DNA of 64,000 nucleotides from Tritrichomonas musculus (taxonomy: Eukaryota > Parabasalia > Tritrichomonadida > Tritrichomonadidae): contig JAPFFF010000012.1 of assembly GCA_039105265.1 (NCBI GenBank), forward strand, positions 2,294,001-2,358,000, given 5' to 3'. Both the position numbers and the translations under genes were made by a program. Under the pieces are notes generated by a model. It did not search any database and had not been told where the DNA came from. It worked only from the letters and a program-made list of their open reading frames with translations. Positions 11,627 through 20,640 of the stretch are shown in pieces. Each line of letters opens with the position of its first letter. The stretch's first letter is position 1.

Positions 11627-11975
11627 AGGTTCTCCTTTCAAATTCAATAGATTAAATTCAATTAGACTTCACAAATAAAATATGCATAAATATCGTCTTT
11701 ATAAACGAATTAAAATGTAATATTTACGCAGATATATATTATATATTATTAAATAAAAACATTTTCATGATATCTTATCGATTTTATTTTTTTTACAGAT
11801 TGAAATCATAAAATTTAAAAACCAATAAAAATTTGAAAAAATAAGACTTAATCGTTAAGGTCAAATTTTTATATTTTTAACCAAAACTTTTTCCGAAAAA
11901 TGCTCTATTGAATTATATATTCTATGAGCTAATTCAATATTGAATAATTTACATTTTTTTAGGGAAGGAGAACCT
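11627..11975. mobile_element. 349-bp MITE
   Basis: The ends AGGTTCTCCTT and AAGGAGAACCT are inverted copies flanked by TA at 11625-11626 and 11976-11977. The interior is A/T-rich and non-coding. It is short and has a TA target, so it is a MITE of the mariner-like type. It lies only 86 bp right of the 773-bp element. Confidence 0.55.
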
Positions 11976-12739
11976 TAAATCATATAAAATAAATAAAGAA
12001 AAGTAATTTGGGAAAATTTTATTTTTTCTGTTTATTTCAATTTATTAATTTCATATATTTTCTTAAATAATTTATTAATCTCATTTTATATTATTTATTA
12101 AATATAAATACTTTTATTAATAAATAAATAAATATATTGATAAATACAGTATTATTCTAAATATTATTATGTATTTTATTATTATTTGTTTTTGAAATTT
12201 GAATTAATTATATAATTTTGTGAGAATATAATTATTTTTCAGAAAATTCAACTTTTTCTGAAAAAATGTGAAAACGTCGCCTTTAAGGGTGAAGTCCAAC
12301 CATAAATTTACACAATTTTCATAATCATTAAACATCATTTATCTTGCATAATAATTTTGATTTTTAAAAATAAATGATAAATATAAATAATATTATCACA
12401 TTAAACAAATTATATGAATCATGACATTTGGCTAAAAAAAAAAGGGATATTCGATAGTCAATGAGATTATATTCAAATATTCATTTGACTGAAATAACAA
12501 TATTTTTATGTTTATTAAAAGAGGTTGAATATGCTCATATACTTTTTTCCGAGAAAAATTAAAAATCGGCTATGATTTATAAAAACTATCATAAAAATAA
12601 TTAAGACGATCATTTTTTGAATAAGGTCAGTAGTATACGTTAGGCTGTGCGCCCTTAACGGTCGCCCAGACCTAACTGCGCCGATGATTTCACTGGGGGA
12701 TAGTTATAAGCAAAAAAATATATGATAGATAGTTTATTC

Positions 12740-12888
12740 TTATTTCTTTCTATATATTGCATCAAATGTTGATTCATATCTATCATCTAAATCAAGTGTT
12801 ATGTCTTCAACAAGCATGTCATAGCCGATATAGGTAATTGTATTTTCTTTGCCATAAATTTCATCCATATACCTATATCCATGAATAG
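12740..12888 (-). pseudogene. C-terminal coding fragment, unknown family
   Basis: A minus-strand frame of about 48 codons ends HGYRYMDEIYGKENTITYIG then YDMLVEDITLDLDDRYESTF, then DAIYRKK and a stop. The text is convincingly protein-like. A stop lies just upstream next to the palindrome, so only a tail remains. Not recognised. Confidence 0.35.
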
Positions 12889-12901
12889 CTATTCATGGAT
12901 A
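12876..12901. repeat. Perfect 26-bp palindrome
   Basis: TATCCATGAATAG is followed directly by its reverse complement CTATTCATGGATA with no spacer. It could be a foldback junction or a protein-binding palindrome. No other copy was noticed in the window. Confidence 0.8.
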
Positions 12902-13106
12902 GAAAAACCATTCAAAAAGTGGCGTAGAAAAAAAACGATTGTCCGAAAAAAAAATTGTATTATTCATATTTCAAATGAGAATATCTCATTAAAAATTAAA
13001 TATAGAATTGTTTAAATATCCATATATCCAGAAGTTATTTCAATAAAATAAAAATAGATTATAAAAAAATCAAAATTATAATTTTCTGGAAAATGATGAT
13101 AATATA

Positions 13107-14382
13107 GGGTGTTACAAGTTATCGTGGATTTTTAATGAATATCGATGTTATTGGTGATTTGTTAGTAACTATAAAAATAGGACAAAGACTATTTATAAAA
13201 TGCTAAAACAAAAATTAATTGTCACTTTTTTTTATTGAGATAAACAATTTTTTAAATTGGACTGTACGTTATTTTTGTACGTTAAAATTCAAAATGCAAA
13301 AAGAATATATATTTGAACTAACAAAAGAAGGGAAAAAACCTAACGAAATCCAACAATTATTGCAGCAACGTTTCGGCCAGGAAGCGTATTGCAGATCAAC
13401 AGTGTATAAGTGGTCTGCTCAAGCAAGGATAGGAGTGGACTTGGATGACAATGGAGAGAAGCGTGGAACGAAGCCAGATGAGCAACTTCTTTATCAAATA
13501 GAACAAGTTTTTGATGAAGAACCTTTTTCTTCAACTAGAAGTATTGCTGACATTCTGAATGTTAATAATGTAATTGTATATAGATATATAACTATATATC
13601 TTCACAAAGTTTTCAAAGCTTCTAGATGGGTTCCGCACTTTTAAAATTCATTACAAAAACAAAATAGGGTGGACAAATTAACAGCGCTTTCTGAAATTTT
13701 GTATGCATGTATGCACGAATCTTTTCGCAGCATCGTGATTGGGGATCAGAAATGGTTCACGTTATACTATGGCAATGACGGAGCTTGGTTTGATTCTGAC
13801 CAAATTCCCCCTGAAATGAATGGTGACCGGATATCCATTAAAAAAGTTATGGTCACCATTATTTGGGGGGTTTTCGGTTTTTACCTTGTAGATTTTTTAC
13901 CGAGTGGCATGAAACATAATTCGCAATACTTTATAAAAAATATATTGACTCCACTATCGGCAAAAAGAACCGATATTTGGAAACTTTCGACCAAGAGAAA
14001 GATCTGGCTGCATCTTGATAATTCAATGGTGCATAACTCAAAATTAGTTATGTCAAATTACGATCATTTTGGATTCAAAAGGCCGCCGCATCCGACTTAT
14101 TCGCCAGATGTGGCTCCTTCTGATTTTTATCTCTTCGGATATTTAGAAGAGAAATTAAAAGGACAACTATTCAGAGATGCGGATGAGCTTCAAGAAGCTC
14201 TCATTGAAATATTGGGCTCAATTTCACAGCAACAAAGAAAAAACGTTTTTGAGCACTGGATTGAACGTTGCAACTGGGTCGTAGAGAATAATGGAGAATA
14301 TTATCCTAAATAATAATTTGATTATATTTAATTTGTTTTATTTTTTATATTCAAAAAAAATACACGATAACTTGTAACACCC
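13107..14382 (+). mobile_element. Mariner element (Tvmar-like), 1276 bp
   Basis: The ends start GGGTGTTACAAGTTATCGTG and are inverted copies over at least 20 bp (13107-13126 and 14363-14382). TA duplicates lie at 13105-13106 and 14383-14384. The element carries a single transposase gene on the plus strand. Length, TA target and the D,D34D transposase put it in the mariner family, known from Trichomonas as Tvmar1. Confidence 0.9.
13294..14313 (+). pseudogene. Mariner transposase, one internal stop
   Basis: The frame from the ATG at 13294 (MQKEYIFELTKEGKKPNEIQ) covers about 339 codons, the normal mariner length, with a single in-frame TAA at 13642-13644. Before it lie two helix-turn-helix segments for TIR binding (residues about 8-40 and 75-105), ending at the mariner WVPH box (RWVPHF). 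After it comes the catalytic core with all three aspartates: GDQKWF, LHLDNSMVHNS and YSPDVAPSDFYLF, with 34 residues between the second and third (D34D). Apart from the stop the gene looks well kept, so inactivation is recent or a readthrough or assembly artefact is possible. It cuts and pastes the element at TA sites in the nucleus. Confidence 0.9.
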
Positions 14383-14473
14383 TATAGAAGAAAAATGTGA
14401 TCATGCAATATTGTATTTATTTATATGAAAAAATATTATAAAATCAAATTTTTAATATAGATATAGTAGAAAC

Positions 14474-14516
14474 GTTAAGGGTGGCGCCGCTGTAACACAG
14501 CTCTGCCCCCCTTAAC
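14474..14516. repeat. GC-rich hairpin near the left border of E1
   Basis: GTTAAGGG (14474-14481) pairs with CCCTTAAC (14509-14516), and inside it GCTGT (14489-14493) pairs with ACAGC (14497-14501) around an AAC loop. The GC content contrasts sharply with the surroundings. It may be a transposon end or a structured RNA. A related hairpin with the CCCTTAACG word lies at 12639-12676. Confidence 0.5.
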
Positions 14517-14638
14517 TATGTCCCAACATGCTCTCCACAGCCATCGATAGCTCCCAACAGGTCCTTGAGAGCCAAAGTTTGGGAACAACAGCTATTTTAT
14601 AATTAATTTAAGATTTTATCGGGTATGCAAATAAGAAT

Positions 14639-14980
14639 ATGTCTATTGATAAGCATTTTGACTACGCTGATGATTTCGAAATAAAGCCAGATACATGGAA
14701 TCGTTATAATGGGGATAAATATCCTAATGATATAAAGCGAATTTGGTCTAGTTGCAATGGAGCCCACATATTTAGTAAGCGACTATATTTCTTTAGTCCA
14801 AGTTACCGAATTGTATATCAAATAGGCAGCGATCCATTGCGATATCGAGAGAGAAATGATGATACACATGTTTATTGTTTAATCGACGATAATAATAAGC
14901 GATATAGTTTATATGTTAGTGATAGATTACTAGGCAGAATAAAGAATATGAATAAGATCGAATTACCTAAAATGAAATGA
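14639..14980 (+). CDS. E1 small protein, unknown (113 aa)
   Basis: First ORF of E1, MSIDKHFDYADDFEIKPDTW at the start, with a central aromatic stretch (KRLYFFSPSYRIVYQIG) and a basic tail. No signal peptide or membrane span is visible. E3 has no obvious counterpart, although its 103-residue protein (41265-41576) is of similar size and also sits among the accessory genes. Not recognised. It is probably an accessory Maverick gene because it is co-directional with the acidic protein and PolB downstream. Confidence 0.55.
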   Translation: MSIDKHFDYADDFEIKPDTWNRYNGDKYPNDIKRIWSSCNGAHIFSKRLYFFSPSYRIVYQIGSDPLRYRERNDDTHVYCLIDDNNKRYSLYVSDRLLGRIKNMNKIELPKMK

Positions 14981-15097
14981 TTATTATTTTTGTTAACATC
15001 CATTTATCCTATGTTCTGGACCACCTCAGAGGTTTCCACCTAAATTAGCCCAAACAATTTTTAATTTAATTTTTTATTTCCCATTCATAAATATAAT

Positions 15098-15445
15098 ATG
15101 TCTACAGAAATTCTTTACCCCCAATTTGAAGATGATTTCGATGGATTCGATGAATATGTCCAATGTGTTAGCAAATATGTGCTAGCTCATAGTGACTGGA
15201 TTGGTGAAATTGTTGATATCTACGATCTAGTCTACGACTATGTCAGCCAAGATGATGAGTATTGGGATTGTGAGGTTGATGAAGATTATTTACAGAGAAA
15301 ATATGATTTCGATGAGTCAGATTTAGATGATCCACGCTGTAAGGTATATATCATCACCTCAGTAGTAAGGGCTATGTTAGCTAATAGAGCTAGCTATGAT
15401 TATTCCATTGATGATTCTGATGAGTTAGCTGATGATGAAGAATAA
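15098..15445 (+). CDS. E1 small acidic protein, unknown (115 aa)
   Basis: Very acidic protein with Asp/Glu runs throughout (QFEDDFDGFDEYV, YDYVSQDDEYWDCEVDED, ending DDSDELADDEE). The high negative charge could mimic DNA or bind basic proteins, but no family is recognised. It is followed by a 25-bp tandem repeat and a very short frame at 15549-15653 that may be another small gene, then by PolB. Confidence 0.55.
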   Translation: MSTEILYPQFEDDFDGFDEYVQCVSKYVLAHSDWIGEIVDIYDLVYDYVSQDDEYWDCEVDEDYLQRKYDFDESDLDDPRCKVYIITSVVRAMLANRASYDYSIDDSDELADDEE

Positions 15446-15466
15446 ATGAATGATTATTTTTGTATC

Positions 15467-15525
15467 CCAATGTTTACATTTAAGTCATAGTCCAATGTTT
15501 ACATTTAAGTCATAGCCCAATGTTT
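15467..15525. repeat. 25-bp tandem repeat, about 2.4 copies
   Basis: The unit CCAATGTTTACATTTAAGTC plus ATAG(T/C) occurs at 15467-15491 and 15492-15516, with a partial third copy to 15525. It lies between the acidic-protein gene and PolB in E1. It may belong to the upstream control region of PolB or may be passive. Confidence 0.75.
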
Positions 15526-15697
15526 TCAGATATTTATTTTTGATTTAAATGAGTTACCGAGATATAGAACTATGTTTACTAATAATGTTAGCAAACCATT
15601 TTACATTAATTCAGATGATTCAGTTGTTCTTGATGACAAAAATATATAACTAAACAATTCTTGTCAAGCTAAAATAATTATTTTTATTTTTACATAA

Positions 15698-18600
15698 ATG
15701 TCCAAGTTGCTAAATAGATTATCCAAGTCCGAGATTTTATCTTTACCCGGATTTAAGAAATATAGATCACTTACGATTCGAAAATTAAAGCCAATATTAA
15801 ATCAAAGGTGTTAAGGTCAAAGACTATGTTAAGAAATATAATCAGAAATCCAGTGATGATAAATTGTTTAAGCGATTGTCAGCTGATAAAGACTTATTGA
15901 AAAATAAGCACAGAGATCGAGAGCAATATAAGCAATCTATTAAAGACAGCGCACTGTTTGAGCGATCATTGATGAATCTGGGTGAAATATATTCTACTCC
16001 ACCTCCAAGTGAGACTAAGTTATACATTGAATCGCTGATGAATATGGATACCGGTTATACTACCTCCAAGTCAGATGAGCGCCGCCGATATAAAGACAAT
16101 GTTACAAATAAAGGTAAGTTTCAGAATGAGGTTAAGCGAATGATGATAGCCGCTAATAATCACGAATCATTTACAGTTGACATTAATGATGATAGTGAAA
16201 TCCAATATGCATTCACTAAGGTATTGAGACATATTCGACAAATGAAATCCGATAAATGGCGGCCATTAGTGTATGGTTATGATTTGAATGGTGAATATAA
16301 GCTATTTCATCTAAATAAGGAGTCAGATCTCGAAGACATGATCAAATGCATTCTTGGCGAGATCACAATCGAAGAATACAGTTCTGATTCCGATCCAGGT
16401 CTAATTGGTTTAGATTACATACCAGTTAGATTCGAAGTCAAATTCATTAGTATGAGAAAAAATAAGTCCACAGGTAAGTCAGAGTTTGTAGAGAGAGTTG
16501 ATGGTCAAGATATTGTATTAGAATCACTTGATGATTTTAGAGATGCTCCAGATGGTGCATTCTTTCCTTATATCAATTTGTTGGACTCATTAGATTTGAC
16601 CCGATATCAGATTTATAATAGCATTGATAAGAATAATTACAGAGACAATTGTTTTGTATACGCATGCATTCAATCAGGTGTATTCAATGATGATGAAATC
16701 CATAAATTACGCACTATAATGGTGACTAGATCGATTCCTAATAAGAAAATATTAGAGATTGCGATTGAGATGAAATGTCATTTTGTGATATATAAGATTG
16801 ACGAGACTAGAGACATAAAGCATCAAAAGCATTCTAGTATTGATACTCGTAAGAATAGCAAAGTCATTGCTGATAGAGTAATACGATTGTTATTATACAA
16901 AGACCATTATATGATAGATCATAATGAGAAATTACCAATTACTAAGTATTATATTGAGCATAAAGCTGAGCTTGATAAGAAATATTCAGATGTTCCCATT
17001 GCTGAGCGAATGTTGATAAAGAATAATCGCGGAGATAAATTCGAGGGTACAGGTTTCATGATAATAATGAGAGCAATGTTTGAGAATAATTTTTTCAGAG
17101 AAATCAATCAGTGTGAGCAAGAAATACTAGGTACATGTGAGTTTGAATATCACCTTAATGATTACACTGATCTTAGCTATGATCCTAATCTATGTTGTAA
17201 GCCTGAGTCTGCTACCCTAAAGAAAATTACTGAATAGTCACATATATATTATGCGGATTATGAGACAGATGTTACAGTTTCCCCTCATAAGCCATATTTA
17301 TTATGTTTATGTGATGATAAGCATGCAGTTTCATTTAAAGGATCTGATATTACATCCAATTTCCTTAATTCACTCAAGTCAAATTCATTGACCTATTTCC
17401 ACAATCTGAAATATGATGCTTGTTTCTTTATTAATGAAGATGGATGGGAGACTCAGTTAACACAGCGCAGTGGCACCTTATTACAGGTAGTTATGGATAA
17501 GTATGATAGAGTCCTTAATTCAAAGACAGGTAATATGGTCACTAAGCGAGTTAAGCATCTGACATTCAGAAATAGTTATTCCCTTATTCCGGCTCCATTA
17601 AGAGATTTCTCGGATATGTTCCAATTGAAGGTTCATAAAGAAATCATTGCTTATAAGATCAATACTGAATCTAATATGAAGCGCCAATTGATTCCATTTA
17701 ATGAATTCTATGATCAATATGTTATAGAGAATGCCGATAAGAAATCCTCAGATGAATTAGATATAGATCGCCGACAGTTACTCAATAATGCTAAGTTCGC
17801 TAAAGCCTATAATGAATCTAATGATACAATAGATATAATGAGATATGCTTATTATTATTGTATGAAGGACTGTATTACCTTAATGGATGGCATGAATAAG
17901 TTCAATAATGATTTAGCCGAAGTGTTCAAGAATACAGGCAAGACTTGGGTAGGTATCCACCAATTTATATCAATTAGTGCTGTCGGTTATGATTTCGCTA
18001 GAATATACGGTTGTTTTGAGGGATGTTATCAATTATCTGGCAAGCCTCAGAATTTCATCCAAAGATGTGTCAGTGGAGGTCGCACAATGACAGCTAATAA
18101 TGATAAGCAATATATAGTTGACCGAATTCAAGATTTCGATGCAATCAGCATATATCCATCAGCTATGTATATTATGGATGGTATCCCTATGGGAGCACCT
18201 AAAATAGTTCCAAATGATTGTACACATGATCAGTTAATGTCTTATGATACATTCTTTGCTGAAATTAATATTACTAAGTTAGAATGTAAGTCTAATAATC
18301 CTTATAAGTTCGGTCAGATATTCAAGCATAATGATAAAGGTTCAAAAATATTCTGCAATGATACTGTCAATCATTATTACATTGATAAGATTACTTTAAT
18401 AGACTTAATGGAATTCTACGACATTGAGTATGAGCTTATCCGAGGATACTATTACAAAGATGGGTTTAATAATAAGATTAATGAATTCATTAAGACATTG
18501 TTTGATTTAAGATTGAAATATAAGACTGAGCATAATCCCTTAGAGAAATACATTAAGTTACTATTGAATTCTGTTTATGGTAAATCTATATTGAAGCCTA

Positions 18601-19259
18601 TAACAGATGAAATCAAAGTTGTCAATAAGAATAAGCTTATGTCATATATTTATCGAAATTACAATTTCATCAAAGAGGTTACATTTAATGATTCATCCAA
18701 ATGCTTCATAAAAAAAAATCAAGCCCATTAATAATCACTTTAATCTACCTCAATTCGGAGCCTCTGTGTTATCATGGAGTAAGCATATAATGAATCAAGT
18801 TATGAGCACCGCAGAGCAGAATAATATAGATATCTATTACCAAGATACTGATAGCATGCATTTAAAGGAATCTGATGTTTCTAAATTAGCTGATATCTAT
18901 AAGGCCAAATATGGTAGAGACCTGATCGGTAAGCAAATGACTCAATTCCACTGTGACTTTGATTCATTAGACGAATTGTTTCCCGAAAATTGATAGCCCT
19001 TGGTAAGAAATCATATCTAGATATATTAGTCGACGAATCTGGTAATGAGGGTTATCATATTAGAATGAAGGGTGTTCCTAAGCAATGTGTTCTAAATAAG
19101 TGTAAGCGAATGGGTATTACAGTCGAAGAATTATATGAGAGAATGTATAATGGTGAATCCATTACATTTGACCTTACTGATGGATCCAATTGTTTCAAAA
19201 AGACTAAGACATTTGACCAAATTACATTGCCTCAATTCTATAGGCGAGTTCAATTTTAA
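15698..19259 (+). pseudogene. E1 protein-primed DNA polymerase B (broken)
   Basis: Homologue of the E3 polymerase (42391-45807). It opens with the same N-terminal module (LSKSEILSLPGF), then the OTU-like segment (DNCFVYACIQSG and LLLYKDHYMI), the 3'-5' exonuclease (YYADYETDV, HNLKYDACFF, YYYCMKDC) and the polymerase motifs A (DFDAISIYPSAM), B (LLLNSVYGKS) and C (YYQDTDSMH). Protein-primed PolB replicates linear Mavericks from a terminal protein. Upstream sits TATTTTTACATAAATG, the T-rich start motif of these elements. The gene is broken, with about four or five breaks, so it is a fossil. Confidence 0.85.
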
Positions 19260-19291
19260 TTTAATTTAATATTTTTATTCCACTTCAAATT

Positions 19292-19765
19292 ATGTCTAGC
19301 AAGTCATTTACTGTAACTAATTTTGCATATGAAATCATGAATAAGTTCAACATCAAGGGTGCGACCAAATTGATCATCTATCTAGATAGCAAAATATATC
19401 CCAATGAGTTTGGCATTAGTGTTAGACCACTCCAAGTTAGATCTGGTAATACCACCATAGATATGAAACAATTGATTGATACCTTTGATAAGATTCCTTA
19501 TATCACTGTTAAAGAGACCCGATATAGATCTGTTTATAGAGATCCAATGATAATGACAATTGATCTTACCCCAAAGCAGTTTCAAGATAATACCTATTAT
19601 GATTACTTTATTGACAAACTATGTTTACGATCTGAGTTAAAGCGATATCGGTCTATAGAACAGAAATCACATGATGTTATCAAAGAGTTCAAACAAAGTC
19701 AGAACTCAGTTGCAGCATTAAGAAATCAATTTGACGAAGCTAACGATTCAATTGAACTTAACTAA
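19292..19765 (+). CDS. E1 protein of unknown function (157 aa)
   Basis: Follows PolB at 32 bp, same strand, and is preceded by TATTTTTATTCC. Mixed alpha/beta character, with a charged helical end (QKSHDVIKEFKQSQNSVAAL) and C-terminal DSIELN. Its place and size match the 152-residue E3 protein at 49322-49780, which ends DESAFN, so the two are probably equivalent though similarity is weak by eye. A role in replication is suggested only by its place next to PolB. Confidence 0.55.
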   Translation: MSSKSFTVTNFAYEIMNKFNIKGATKLIIYLDSKIYPNEFGISVRPLQVRSGNTTIDMKQLIDTFDKIPYITVKETRYRSVYRDPMIMTIDLTPKQFQDNTYYDYFIDKLCLRSELKRYRSIEQKSHDVIKEFKQSQNSVAALRNQFDEANDSIELN

Positions 19766-19787
19766 GTATCAGTTTATTTTTACATAA

Positions 19788-19976
19788 ATGTCCGGCAAGA
19801 GTGTTCAAGTATTGTCCTATAAGCAATGTACGACCAAGAATCCACCTATAACACAACCTAAGTGTCTACATCCACCCTCGCATCGTAAGGAGAATCTATC
19901 AGCTAGCGATGGTTCATCTAAACGAGTCAACGCTAAACAATTGATATTATATAAAGATGATAAGAACTCCTATTGA
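19788..19976 (+). CDS. E1 small basic protein, unknown (62 aa)
   Basis: Short, basic and Pro/Lys/Ser-rich (MSGKSVQVLSYKQC...HRKENLSASDGSSKRVNAKQ). It is preceded by TATTTTTACATAAATG, the same start motif as PolB of E1, which supports it being a real gene despite its size. No counterpart was seen in E3. It could be a DNA-binding or virion core peptide, but that is speculation. Confidence 0.4.
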   Translation: MSGKSVQVLSYKQCTTKNPPITQPKCLHPPSHRKENLSASDGSSKRVNAKQLILYKDDKNSY

Positions 19977-20069
19977 TTGTAGAACAATCACTGACGTAGT
20001 CAAATCCGCTAGGCGGACTATCCCTTTGGGTATTAAACATCCATTTACATGTATTTTTCCAACAATGAA

Positions 20070-20594
20070 ATGATTAAGAAACGAAATCTCAACACAGACG
20101 TCAATGCAAACATTTCACTCGAACCTACATCGGCATCACAATCTAATAACAATATTAACAACAATATTTTCATCAATAAGCGTGATGATGGTAAGGAGGA
20201 TATAGTTATAACTCGCGAATTAACTGTTCAACCAGATGAACCAGTCGTCGATCACGATGTTAGATCACTCATTCTGGAGACCTATGCAAAAATATTATTA
20301 GACCAAGATAAAGCTCTTATTAGTAATCTCATCAGTAAGCGTACTATTATTGTCCCACAACAGGACTTAGCATTAATCATTAATGCAGTTACTGGTGGTA
20401 ATGTTGAGATCTATACAGATGACAATCCCGGATGTTGTGTAGCCAAGGTATCTCCGATACAGAAAATTGATGCCATTAAGATTGTAAATGAGTCAGGTGA
20501 GATAGTCACTGACTTCAAACAAGTCTATAACAAAGAATTCAATGATCTCGTCAATGTATATCACTTATGTCTTAAGTATGTAGTTGTCGTATGA
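20070..20594 (+). CDS. E1 Asn-rich start, conserved Maverick protein (174 aa)
   Basis: Start placed at the ATG at 20070 rather than 20049. The protein then starts MIKKRNLNTD, as in E3 (MIKKRTNTAG), and the TATTTTTCC motif sits just upstream. The N-terminus has a conserved SLEPTSA-QSNNNINNNI linker, then NKRDDGKEDIVITR. The C-terminal part contains paired Cys (PGCCVAK) and ends with a beta strand (NVYHLCLKYVVVV). The E3 copy (49909-50439) is about as long and just as conserved, so this is a core Maverick gene, perhaps a virion protein or regulator. Function unknown. Confidence 0.65.
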   Translation: MIKKRNLNTDVNANISLEPTSASQSNNNINNNIFINKRDDGKEDIVITRELTVQPDEPVVDHDVRSLILETYAKILLDQDKALISNLISKRTIIVPQQDLALIINAVTGGNVEIYTDDNPGCCVAKVSPIQKIDAIKIVNESGEIVTDFKQVYNKEFNDLVNVYHLCLKYVVVV

Positions 20595-20640
20595 GCGACA
20601 TCGAATCGAGTTCAAAAATAACGATTCATCTATTTTTGGT

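Larger units (their letters stand above)
11978..13106. other. AT-rich spacer with hairpin, palindrome and a gene tail
   Basis: There is no complete gene. It contains a GC-rich hairpin at 12639-12676 (GTTAGG...CCTAAC), a minus-strand coding tail at 12740-12888 and a perfect 26-bp palindrome at 12876-12901 immediately upstream of that tail. The remainder is A/T-rich and featureless to me. Confidence 0.5.

Noticed and set aside
15467-15525. Possible CRISPR-like array
   Set aside because: Repeats are directly adjacent without spacers; plain tandem repeat in a eukaryotic element.
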